6,426 nt of DNA from Bradyrhizobium sp. (GCA_028290305.1 JAQGKC010000251.1:1-6426); one strand, 5' to 3'; positions 1-5,798 are shown, counted from the first letter of the stretch. A program made the numbers and translations. The notes: generated by a model not told the origin, from the letters alone.

Positions 1-75
1 GAAGAGTTGCGCCAAAGCCGGGAGGCGAGTTCCAGCGATGCTCACCCCGGTGGCGCCGTCAACCTCGAACATTAA
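1..75 (+). CDS. Possible C-terminal tail of an unidentified protein (partial)
   Basis: Frame 1 is open from the left edge to a TAA at 73-75 and would encode a 24-residue hydrophilic tail (begins EELRQSREASSSDAH, ends GGAVNLEH). Codon use is GC-rich at third positions and looks coding. The stretch is too short to assign to a family, and an open run of this length can occur by chance. The bulk of the gene, if real, lies outside the window to the left. Confidence 0.22.
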   Translation, partial: EELRQSREASSSDAHPGGAVNLEH

Positions 76-420
76 CGACCGCCTCCAGTGCCGTCGTCAT
101 CTGAAGGCAGAGGAGGTCATGCGACTCATCGCCGACATTTACGACCGCCCCAGTGTGGACTTTCGTAATATGGCGGACAGGGCAGGACAATGTCGACGTG
201 CTGCGCATTCAGCGAAGACCTCCGGGTTTAGGAACCTGCCAATCCTTGAAGCTCTCAGGCATTTGGCCCGCTTTCAAAGGCGTCCGCCGGCGGACGTATT
301 GCGTTGAATGCATGGTGGCTTCGCGAGGAGTTGGCCGATCGAGCGTGTGAATAAGCGCCCAAAAGTGCCCCTCCACCGCTAGGTGGATCAATAGCTTAGC
401 GCGCCGATCGGCGGGACCCC
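76..420. other. Stretch with no recognisable gene
   Basis: Short open frames exist on both strands, but none shows a recognisable motif, a convincing ribosome binding site or a family-like composition. The stretch separates the possible tail at the left edge from the MATE remnant. It is probably intergenic or decayed sequence. A 16-base perfect palindrome at 281-296 is its only distinct structure. Confidence 0.4.
281..296. repeat. Perfect 16-bp palindrome (CGTCCGCCGGCGGACG)
   Basis: The sequence equals its own reverse complement over 16 bases with no spacer. It could be an operator half-site pair for a dimeric regulator or a small cruciform, or chance in GC-rich DNA. It lies about 130 bases upstream of the MATE fragment. 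Without an intact neighbouring promoter, no regulatory role can be assigned. No T-tract follows, so it is not an intrinsic terminator. Confidence 0.5.
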
Positions 421-423
421 ACG

Positions 424-905
424 CCGATTAACAACGCAGCCTATCTCTGGGGCCGGTTCGGCGTCCTCAAGCCGTCATTTCGTTTGCCAAAACTTTCGCT
501 GGCGCCGGCGCTCGCGATTCTCCGTGTCGGCGGAATGTCGGCCGTCGTCTCGGCCAGCACCAATCTGACGCTCGCGATCGTGACGGTCTATGTGGGAATG
601 ATCGAGGCGTTAGCCGGCTATGCCGCGGGCTCGCGGCTCGAGTTTCTTTTGGTGCCCCTTGCCTACGGCATCGGCGGTCCGGTCGGAATCGTGGTGAGCG
701 CGAACCTCGGCGCCGGCAACATCGAACGAGCCGTAAGGGCGTCCTGGGTTGGTGTGCTGATGGCCCGCAGTTTGACTGAATTGATTGGACTGGCCGCGGC
801 TGCCTTTCCGAACCTGTGTATCGGAATATTCAGCCAGGATCCGACCGTGCCGCAAGTCGGCGCGGAATATCTGCACCGCGTCGGACCGTTTTTTGGATTC
901 TTTGG
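424..905 (+). pseudogene. MATE-family multidrug efflux protein, middle fragment
   Basis: MATE proteins are inner-membrane cation/drug antiporters of about 450 residues with 12 helices. This open frame follows a stop at 397-399 and resembles the central to C-terminal half of the family. It runs from a linker (AAYLWGRFGVLKPSFRLP) into a helix with ILRVGGMSAVVSASTNL, then LAGYAAGSRLEFLLVPLAYG, then the typical GGPVGIVVSANLGAGNIERA motif. It ends at EYLHRVGPFFGFFG. The first six or so helices are absent. Homology stops abruptly near 905, where the family normally continues with a glycine/alanine-rich helix, and unrelated residues follow to a stop at 1003-1005. A TTG at 484 could nominally start a frame, but family similarity begins upstream of it, so it is not a true start. 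Both ends are lost, so the gene is non-functional. Confidence 0.8.
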
Positions 906-920
906 AAATCAATATGGTAG

Positions 921-1067
921 ATGTGGAGAGTCGATTGGTGCACAAGAATCCCACTCGATACCCCACTTGCAGGCTTGGTCACGGCTGATCCTGCAATCGA
1001 AGTGATCGAGCGTGATATTGTGCAACGGCTTTGTGGTCAGATCGAAGGACTTGCAAATCAAGATTAG
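921..1067 (+). other. Unassigned open stretch behind the MATE break
   Basis: After the MATE similarity ends, a different frame (ATG 921 to TAG 1065-1067) reads as a plausible protein tail. It contains DTPLAGLVTADPAIEVIERD followed by a short amphipathic stretch ending in GLANQD. Its composition looks more coding-like than random, but I do not recognise the family. It may be the C-terminal remnant of another gene joined to the MATE fragment by deletion or insertion, or chance. Confidence 0.22.
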
Positions 1068-1349
1068 TCGGCAACGGCTGGGCCAACGTCCGCTTTTGAG
1101 TACATTACGGACTCAAGTCGGACATCACGCCCGGTCCGAAAAGTGCTGCCAGAAGCAGTCGCCGATTAAATCCAGATGACGACCTCGGGCGCACCCGCTG
1201 CGGCGCTCGACGGTTAGGGGTTCCCTGCGATTGCCCAGCTCTGGAGGCGGCCTTTCGGGCGGCCTCGAAAGCACCGCCGGCTTGGGTCGCCATCCACGGG
1301 GAAGCCGCGCATGAAGAACCAGACGCCATATGTCCGCGATTGCGCCGCT
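1068..1349. other. Stretch with no recognisable gene
   Basis: A minus-strand open frame spans 1105-1329 but has low-complexity Ser/Ala/Arg content, no family motif and no start context, so it is not called. The direct repeat GGCCGCC, twice around CGAAA on the minus strand near 1245-1267, lies downstream of the FtsH remnant. It forms only a short imperfect stem. Confidence 0.35.
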
Positions 1350-1553
1350 CTATTCGGCAGCGGCTTGTGGCGATCGAGGCTCCGGATGATTGACCAGTTG
1401 AGTTAGCTCGGCTTCCTCCAGCGTTTCCTTTTCAAGGAGACGTTGGGCCGTGCGATCGAGAACCGCGCGCCGTTCCTTGAAGAGATCGAGGGCGCGCTGG
1501 AATGCGTTCTCCACAATGGCCCGTACCTCTTCATCAACGGTCGCTGCAGTTTG
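1350..1553 (-). pseudogene. ftsH: FtsH AAA+ zinc metalloprotease, C-terminal fragment
   Basis: FtsH is a membrane-anchored ATP-dependent protease of about 600-650 residues. The minus frame from 1553 to the TAG at 1350-1352 encodes the last 67 residues. It begins QTAATVDEEVRAIVENAF, matching the family's (E)QTAA..DEEVR.I helix. It continues with RALDLFKERRAVLDRTAQ and then LLEKETLEEAELTQLV, matching the conserved LLE.ETL..EL end of the peptidase domain. A short Pro/Ser/Ala tail ends in PQAAAE. The AAA+ module, the HEXXH zinc site and the membrane helices are all missing. An in-frame TGA lies immediately upstream (1554-1556). The same frame beyond it reads GDLGQLLHS, which may be a few more degraded FtsH residues, but this is weak. 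The upstream side abuts a hydroxylase remnant. Confidence 0.75.
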
Positions 1554-1635
1554 TCAAAGGACGAGTGAATGGAGCAGCTGGCCAAGGTCGCCTTGGCGCC
1601 ACTCGTGTCAATCGGCGTTCAAATATTGCAGGCCG

Positions 1636-2084
1636 AATGACAACCCGATTGAGGATCGTGATTCCGGACCGCGCCTCGGCGCAGGCAAAACAGGATAGGT
1701 TCGAGATAAATCTGGTTGATCCGATGTGGCGGCTCGGGTGTCGGCCAATTCGTATCTGGCCCTTCGGTCGCCGTGTAACGGTCCGCGCGACACGGAATCG
1801 GGATGCGCGTCAGCTCGCGCCCGACGACAGCCGTGCGATATGCGCAGTCATTTGGGAAGTCGGCAGGCAGTCCGCCTTCCCGCACCTGCCACACAATGCC
1901 CAAGCGGCGGAACACCTCCATCGAGCGCGCCGAGACGTGGTTGCACTTCACATTGGGCGGTTCGCCGGCACCGCGAATCTCCGCCACGACGACATCAATG
2001 CCGCGGGACGCGAGATCCATGGCCGCGGTCAATCCGACTGGCCCCGCTCCGACGATGAGAACCAGGGCTTCAATTTTTTTTCAT
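1636..2084 (-). pseudogene. FAD-dependent aromatic monooxygenase (PheA/TfdB type), N-terminal fragment
   Basis: This family hydroxylates aromatic rings using FAD and NAD(P)H and normally has about 500-600 residues. The remnant opens with the FAD-binding Rossmann motif (LVLIVGAGPVGLTAAMDLAS) and an acidic residue ending the second strand (VVVAE). It then has VKCNHVSARSMEVFRRLGI, RIPIPCRADRYTATEGPDT and PEPPHRINQIYLEPILF. Similarity continues in a shifted frame (ACAEARSGITILNRVVI) after one extra base in the run at 1687-1690, and stops near 1636. The likely ATG at 2082-2084 has an AAGAGA-like ribosome site upstream. However, an A8 run right behind it puts the Rossmann frame out of register, giving MKKN-stop. 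The start lies 22 bases after the MFS stop, which is operon-like. FAD-binding residues survive, but most of the catalytic domain is gone. The substrate cannot be told. Confidence 0.82.
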
Positions 2085-2106
2085 GTCAATTTCTCTTGCT
2101 TGCCGG

Positions 2107-2930
2107 TCAGGTGCGCTCGGGCACCGAAAGCGCGCTGGATCGTGTCTCGTCCACCGCCGTGAGGCCGTGGCGCATGCTGAAGAGCGCCAGGGCGACGATC
2201 ACCAGCGCCGAACAGAGCTGAGGCACTGCGCTCGCCTGGAACAGCGAGGGGATGTTCCATTGCGCGGCGAGCATCAATCCGCCGACAGTTACGCCGAGGA
2301 TCGAACCGAAACGGCCGATGCCGAGCGCCCAGCCAAGCCCCGTGGCGCGGATGTAGGTCGGATAGACGCGCACCGCATAGGCGTTGCAGCCAATCTGGCC
2401 GCCGATCACGGCGACACCAGCCATAAATGCCGCGGGCACGAGGATCGGCAATGACGCGCCGGCCAGACCGATGGTGAAGATCGAAACGAAGCCGGCGAGG
2501 TAGGTCACGAACAGCACGCGCTGGAAGCCGAGCCGTTCGATGAGCAATCCGAGCCCGACCGTGCCGAGCATGCCGCCGAGCTGGAAGGCGACGCCGACAG
2601 CGATCGCCGCCAGCACCTCCAGCCCGCCCCCAGCGAAAGCGTCGGGAGCCAATTATTGAGGAAGTAGATGTCGAGCATGTTCATGAAGAACATGACCCAC
2701 AAGAGCAGCGTCAGCACCAGACGGCGGTTGGTAAAAAGCTGCGGCAGCAGAAAGCCCTTGCCGCTCTCCTCGACGATCGTCAAGCGCGTGTCGGCGGCGA
2801 ACATGACCGAGGGGTCGACCCTCATGAGCAGGGCCCTCACCTGCTCACTCTTTCGTTCATCAAGCGCCAACAAAGACAGCGATTCAGGGAGCCAGACGAT
2901 CAGGACGGGGCAGAGAACGAGCGGCCACCG
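2107..2930 (-). pseudogene. MFS aromatic acid transporter (AAHS type), C-terminal half, frameshifted
   Basis: AAHS-family proton symporters import aromatic acids such as hydroxybenzoates and have about 440 residues in 12 helices. The remnant begins within helix 6 (RWPLVLCPVLIVWLPES), passes a cytoplasmic loop (MLALDERKSEQVRALLMRVD), and enters helix 7 (LVLTLLLWVMFFMNMLDIYF) ending FLNNWLPTLSLGAG. The frame then breaks in the G-rich run at 2623-2631. One added G would reconnect it to LEVLAAIAVGVAFQLGGMLG and the remaining helices. The diagnostic loop YPTYIRATGLGWALGIGRFG is intact. It ends at a TGA at 2107-2109. The N-terminal half, with the first six helices, was removed by the deletion that joins it to the dehydrogenase remnant. 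With the hydroxylase downstream, it suggests a former aromatic-acid uptake and hydroxylation operon. The substrate is not known. Confidence 0.85.
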
Positions 2931-3172
2931 GTTTTTTCGTTTATGCCGGCGGTGATCATCACCAACTCGGCATCCGCCAAGTCTTCGTAGTCTCCATCAA
3001 CAACGGTGGTCTTTGGGCAGAGCGGTGAGCCGTAACGAAGGTCAGCCGCAACCGCCTTCGCGCGCCTGCGCGTTCGGTCCACGATGACGATCGTCCGGGC
3101 GCTCCCTCGTACGACAGCGGCGAGAGCACAAGCACAGCCAACCCTTCCCGCACCAATGATTCCGATTTTCAT
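2924..3172 (-). pseudogene. L-lactate/malate dehydrogenase, N-terminal fragment
   Basis: The family interconverts 2-oxo and 2-hydroxy acids with NAD(H) and has about 310 residues. The start ATG at 3170-3172 gives MKIGIIGAGRVGCACALAAV, a classic GxGxxG nucleotide-binding motif (Gly7, Gly9, Gly12). The second strand ends in Asp32 (TIVIVD), which favours NAD over NADP. Further on are DGDYEDLADAELVMITAG and the INEKTGG loop typical of rhizobial members. The sequence is lost after residue 83, where the frame runs into the MFS remnant, so the catalytic Arg/Asp/His domain is missing. An upstream ATG at 3238 is in frame but adds a non-family extension, so 3172 is preferred. The ribosome site (ACGAG) is weak. 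Lactate and malate specificity cannot be separated because the discriminating residues are gone. Confidence 0.85.
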
Positions 3173-3512
3173 GATCGAACTCGTATACGAAAGACGGTCG
3201 ATCGACGCGCCGGTCAACCCGCGAGAGGAATGCATCACCGGTTAATCGCGCAGTCAATGCCGGTTCAATGAAATCCCGGTCGGAAAATCGACGGTGTTCG
3301 ACACGAGAGAACTCTCACAGCTGTCTGGGAAAATTCATCCGCGCACACAATCTCGCATGACGTATGGCGCAGAACTGCACCTCGCCGCTCGTAGGTTGAC
3401 ACCGGTGGTGCCTGTTACCGCGCGTACTAGGCCTCGCTTAACGAAGGTCTGCCGATATCGCTCGGAAACATAATGCAATCCCCATTGTTCGCCGTGAGGT
3501 TCTGAGATTGTG
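3173..3512. other. Stretch with no recognisable gene
   Basis: Upstream of the dehydrogenase remnant I see no family motif on either strand. The short open frames here lack start context and look like random GC-rich readings. The sequence is probably the old upstream region of the dehydrogenase plus decayed DNA. Confidence 0.4.
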
Positions 3513-3607
3513 AAAGCGGCCATCGTCGCGGGCCTGGACCGCTCCAGTAAATAGCGCCGCGAGAATGCCGAAGGTGAAGGTGAGGACGGGAGCTTTCTTG
3601 ATCGCAT
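3513..3607 (-). pseudogene. Broken N-terminus of a small exported protein (signal peptide)
   Basis: The minus frame from 3602 downward reads IKKAPVLTFTFGILAALF then TGAVQA-RDDGRF. This is a textbook Sec signal peptide: a basic N-region, a hydrophobic core and an A-x-A cleavage site (VQA) near 3531. A DDGR(F/Y) sequence just after cleavage is reminiscent of small secreted proteins common in Bradyrhizobium, recalled rather than checked. The nearby ATG at 3605-3607 is one base out of frame (ATG CG ATC AAG). A single inserted base would give a normal M-R-I-K-K start. Past residue F the sequence no longer resembles anything recognised, and it stops at 3438. I treat it as the decayed start of a secreted-protein gene, at moderate to low confidence. 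Confidence 0.35.
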
Positions 3608-3612
3608 TCGGA

Positions 3613-3762
3613 TTCTGATCCAGGCGTCGATTCAATTGCGCAGGCGGTACATGGCGTCGAAGTAATGACCCTATCAAAGTCATCCTCAGCGGCCTTGACG
3701 AACGTCAACTCGTACGCACGAACGACAGTCTCGGTCCGCTCCGATAGGGCCAGATCAGATAT
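3613..3762 (-). other. Open stretch downstream of the PCC gene, unassigned
   Basis: After a TAG at 3763-3765, one minus frame reads SERTETVVRAYELTFVKAAE followed by DDFDRVITS. Its codon use is coding-like, but there is no start codon with a ribosome site and no family I recognise. It overlaps the last bases of the PCC gene in another frame. It may be a remnant exon-like scrap of a lost gene, or chance. Confidence 0.18.
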
Positions 3763-4189
3763 CTATCAGCGCAATGCCTAAATCTGCGCGCTTCTTACGA
3801 CGAAGGCTTGACGCGGTCTCGACAATCGTGACCTCGAGCGTGGGTCGTACTCTGCCGCCTAGAAGGTGCCCTCCCCGCACGCTACCGTCCCAAAGTCCGA
3901 GTACCGCATGGAGATGCAAGCTTGCCTTGCCGTCGTCCCCCTGCGCTATATCACCGAGCAGGCTCAATACCTCGCATTGTTCATTGACGGAGATCGGACT
4001 GTATCGCTTGGCGGCGAGATCGAACCATCCGACCTTGGCGCTTTCGAACGCTCCGATCGCCGCGACCGATGCCGCCTTGATTGCGTTCTCGTTGGCAAAG
4101 GCCGTCACGGCTGCAAAAGCCTCGTCGCCTTGATCCAGGATCAGGACGAATGTCCGACCGTCGCCCTCGGAGGCCAGTTTAGATTTCAT
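3755..4189 (-). CDS. PCC/DUF296 domain protein (PD1-like), 144 aa
   Basis: PCC (formerly PPC/DUF296) domain proteins are small trimer-forming proteins. The plant relatives are AT-hook DNA-binding factors. The bacterial stand-alone forms have no settled function and often bind a metal. The whole protein is one domain. It starts with MKSKLASEGDGRTFVLILDQ, then has a conserved glycine-rich turn (AAIGAFESAKVGWFD, residues 43-57) and a signature HLHAVLGLWDGSVRGGHLLG (residues 92-111). In this signature, His92, His94 and His108 are candidate metal ligands. Length is normal for the family. The ATG at 4187-4189 is chosen because family similarity begins there and a GAGACGG-like ribosome site precedes it. 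A TTG at 4232-4234 would add 15 non-family residues. It is the only apparently intact gene between two decayed zones. Confidence 0.85.
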   Translation of the reverse strand: MKSKLASEGDGRTFVLILDQGDEAFAAVTAFANENAIKAASVAAIGAFESAKVGWFDLAAKRYSPISVNEQCEVLSLLGDIAQGDDGKASLHLHAVLGLWDGSVRGGHLLGGRVRPTLEVTIVETASSLRRKKRADLGIALIDI

Positions 4190-4294
4190 GAGCCGTCTCG
4201 CGGTAAGACATGATAAGGCCCCAGCCTTTAGCAACCGGGATAATCCAACCCGATAAACGCTCGGCTACTGTCCCGGTTCCAGTTGGTGCATCGT

Positions 4295-4480
4295 TTACCA
4301 CAGATCTGGCGTGCAAGCCTGCTCAAGAACGTGACCGTGGGCCGCAGGATTAACAGCTCCGGCAGCCAATGCCGTGAGCATGGCGAACGCACTCAACCAG
4401 CCAAACAGGCGCAACGACGGCAAGTCCGAGAGGATCGTTACCATCAAGTCGCACGCAAGCACGACGGAGGTCAGAGGTGG
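4295..4480 (-). pseudogene. MMPL/RND-type exporter, C-terminal transmembrane fragment
   Basis: The minus frame between a TGA at 4481-4483 and a TAA at 4295-4297 contains LACDLMVTILSDLPSLRLFG then WLSAFAMLTALAA. This resembles the last transmembrane helices of MMPL/RND-superfamily lipid or hopanoid exporters. There, an xLSDxPxLRxFG loop is followed by a helix of the form WLSAFAMLTAL and then a D-L-x-x-L-P element. That final element is replaced by GAVNPAAHG and an unrelated tail, so the similarity ends near 4355. Only about 40 of some 800 residues remain. It sits 31 bases downstream of the HAD gene on the same strand. The family assignment rests on recalled pattern similarity and is moderate. 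Confidence 0.5.
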
Positions 4481-4511
4481 TCACCGGGTTGGCGGCCGTC
4501 ATATTTGGTCT

Positions 4512-5186
4512 TTAACGCCGACTTCCGACCTCATCGATGCGGCGCAGCAGGTCGGCCGGATCCTCGTAGACGCGGAACGCACCGGATTGTCTCAACTCGT
4601 CCGGCCCATAGCCACCGCTCAAAAGACCCACGCCCAGCGCACGGGATCGTATGGCCGCCAACATGTCCCAGATGCTATCGCCGACGACCACTGCCGTTTC
4701 GATGGGTGCCCTCAGCCGTTCGGCGGCAGCTAGAAACAAGTCCGGGCCGGGCTTGGCATATTTGACCTGATCACGCGTCACGACTGGAATCCGATCCGGA
4801 TCGACGCCGAGTGCGGCAAGATTGACGGCTGCGGTTTCCATGCGGCCGCTGGTCGCGATCGCCCAGGGAATGCCGGCCTCAGATAACCAACTCAGCAATT
4901 CGCGAGCTCCGGGCAACGGCCGAATGCGGTTTGTCTGCTGCTGGTAAGTGGCAGCATGGGCGCGGCGAAGCCTTTCGACGCGTTCAACGCTGATTTCGAT
5001 CCCGGTCTCGCGAAGAAGTTGATTGGTGAACAAGCCTCCGCTCATGCCTATCTTGCGGTGGATGCGCCAGACCGACAGTTCGATACCCTCTGCATCTAGC
5101 GCCTCCTTCCATGCAAGGACGTGCTGATAGACGCTGTCGACGAGCGTGCCGTCGAGATCAAACAGGAAGACCGGTTCGATACGCAT
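4512..5186 (-). CDS. HAD-superfamily phosphatase (phosphoglycolate phosphatase/beta-PGM-like), 224 aa
   Basis: This is a soluble Mg-dependent hydrolase acting through a phospho-aspartate. All four HAD motifs are present. Motif I is FLFDLDGTLVDS, with nucleophile Asp10 and general acid Asp12. Motif II is AIATSG (Thr112/Ser113). Motif III is Lys145 in YAKPGPD. Motif IV is VVGDSIWD (Asp170, Asp174). The insert between motifs I and II (residues 18-90) is a helical cap of subfamily I, as in phosphoglycolate phosphatases and beta-phosphoglucomutases. The ATG at 5184-5186 has a good ribosome site (GGGAGAG, five bases upstream). Length is typical and no defect is visible, so the gene is probably functional. 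Substrate cannot be inferred: a small phosphorylated sugar or glycolate is usual for the subfamily. It is separated from the upstream GreA-like gene by 153 bases and probably has its own promoter. Confidence 0.92.
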   Translation of the reverse strand: MRIEPVFLFDLDGTLVDSVYQHVLAWKEALDAEGIELSVWRIHRKIGMSGGLFTNQLLRETGIEISVERVERLRRAHAATYQQQTNRIRPLPGARELLSWLSEAGIPWAIATSGRMETAAVNLAALGVDPDRIPVVTRDQVKYAKPGPDLFLAAAERLRAPIETAVVVGDSIWDMLAAIRSRALGVGLLSGGYGPDELRQSGAFRVYEDPADLLRRIDEVGSRR

Positions 5187-5200
5187 GCCATCTCTCCCGT

Positions 5201-5210
5201 TCTAGCTAGA
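5201..5210. promoter_or_regulatory. 10-bp palindrome upstream of the HAD gene (TCTAGCTAGA)
   Basis: A perfect 10-base palindrome sits 14 bases upstream of the HAD start, between the candidate -10 and the ribosome site. It could be a regulator site or be meaningless. CTAG is a rare tetramer in many bacteria, and it occurs twice here. Confidence 0.25.
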
Positions 5211-5217
5211 GCTTCGT

Positions 5218-5246
5218 TGCCATCAGTGCAGACCGCACGGCGTCAA
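5218..5246 (-). promoter_or_regulatory. Candidate promoter for the HAD gene
   Basis: On the minus strand TTGACG (5241-5246) is followed after 17 bases by ATGGCA (5218-5223), about 31 bases before the HAD start. The -35 box is good and the spacing is ideal, but the -10 box is poor. The call is tentative. Confidence 0.22.
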
Positions 5247-5339
5247 TTCGCGCACCTCATCTCCTCAGCGGTTCATGATCATAGGTGGAAGCGACCGGCT
5301 TGCATCCCTCGGCCGAACTGGAGAATGCGAGTGGACTGG

Positions 5340-5798
5340 TCACTGTATTCGGATAATCTCGGCTTCGCCGGCGCCGGCGTGAACGACATCGCCCACGCGT
5401 TTTCCGAACAGCGATCTCGCCAGCGGCGAGACATGTGAGATTGAGCCTTGGGAAGGATCGGCTTCGTCCTCACCGACAATCCGGAACGTCTGTTCCCTGC
5501 CATCGTCGCGTACGATTGTCACTGACGTTCCGAACCGCACTTCCGAGCGGTCGGTCGGGGCCGGTACAACGCGTGCGGTTGCGCGCCGGGCGGACCAGTA
5601 GCGAAGGTCTCGGCCCGCAGCGGCAATCGCCACCCGATCGGTTGACGCTTGCGCGGCGGCGTAGGCTTCGCTGGCCGCCGCGAGGGCCTGTTCGATCTGC
5701 GCCAGGCCCGCCTCCGTGACGTCGTTCGGATGCTCGGAGACCGGCCGCTCCGGTAGCTGCTCGAGATAATCTGCATGCTTGACGAAGGCTCTGCTCAT
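5340..5798 (-). CDS. greA: GreA/GreB-family transcription elongation factor, 152 aa
   Basis: Gre factors insert a coiled coil into the RNA polymerase secondary channel and stimulate cleavage of backtracked RNA. The C-terminal domain is clear: VRFGTSVTIVRDDGREQTFR, IVGEDEADPSQGSISHVSPL and ARSLFGKRVGDVV (residues 87-139), the FKBP-like fold of GreA. Residues 27-78 are an Ala-rich helical hairpin that would form the coiled coil (GLAQIEQALAAASEAYAAAQ and RDLRYWSARRATARVV). Its tip (ASTDRVAIAAAG) has only one acidic residue, unlike canonical GreA with an Asp and a Glu there. It may therefore be a regulatory variant rather than a cleavage factor. The N-terminal arm (SRAFVKHADYLEQLPERPVS) resembles a recurrent rhizobial type. 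The ATG at 5796-5798 fits this type, and the in-frame ATG at 5885 would add unrelated residues. Other genomic copies usually supply the housekeeping GreA, so the symbol denotes family. Confidence 0.82.
   Translation of the reverse strand: MSRAFVKHADYLEQLPERPVSEHPNDVTEAGLAQIEQALAAASEAYAAAQASTDRVAIAAAGRDLRYWSARRATARVVPAPTDRSEVRFGTSVTIVRDDGREQTFRIVGEDEADPSQGSISHVSPLARSLFGKRVGDVVHAGAGEAEIIRIQ

Noticed and set aside
38..307. Plus-strand open frame of 89 codons near the left edge
   Set aside because: The reading (HLKAEEVMRLIADIYDRP in its middle) looks faintly protein-like, but there is no known motif, no ribosome site and Arg-rich ends, so I could not support it as a gene.
1240..1272. GC-rich repeat/hairpin downstream of the FtsH remnant
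   Set aside because: The two GGCCGCC units are direct repeats, and the possible GAGGC/GCCTC stem is only five pairs with no T-tract. Not convincing as a terminator.
1502..2221. Plus-strand open frame of 239 codons
   Set aside because: It lies antisense to the hydroxylase remnant, whose Rossmann and PEPPHRINQIYLEP motifs are unmistakable. The plus reading has no motif and is Arg-rich, as a shadow frame would be.
2083..2454. Plus-strand open frame of 123 codons
   Set aside because: Antisense to the AAHS transporter helices. Its composition (many Arg, His, Asp) is that of a complement of hydrophobic codons.
4213..4229. AAGGC-CCCA-GCCTT small hairpin upstream of the PCC gene
   Set aside because: A five-pair stem in GC-rich DNA is common by chance, and no T-tract or riboswitch-like surroundings are present.
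4283..4765. Plus-strand open frame of 160 codons and an overlapping one at 4374-4733
   Set aside because: They run antisense to the C-terminal part of the intact HAD gene and the MMPL-like scrap. No ribosome site or family pattern.
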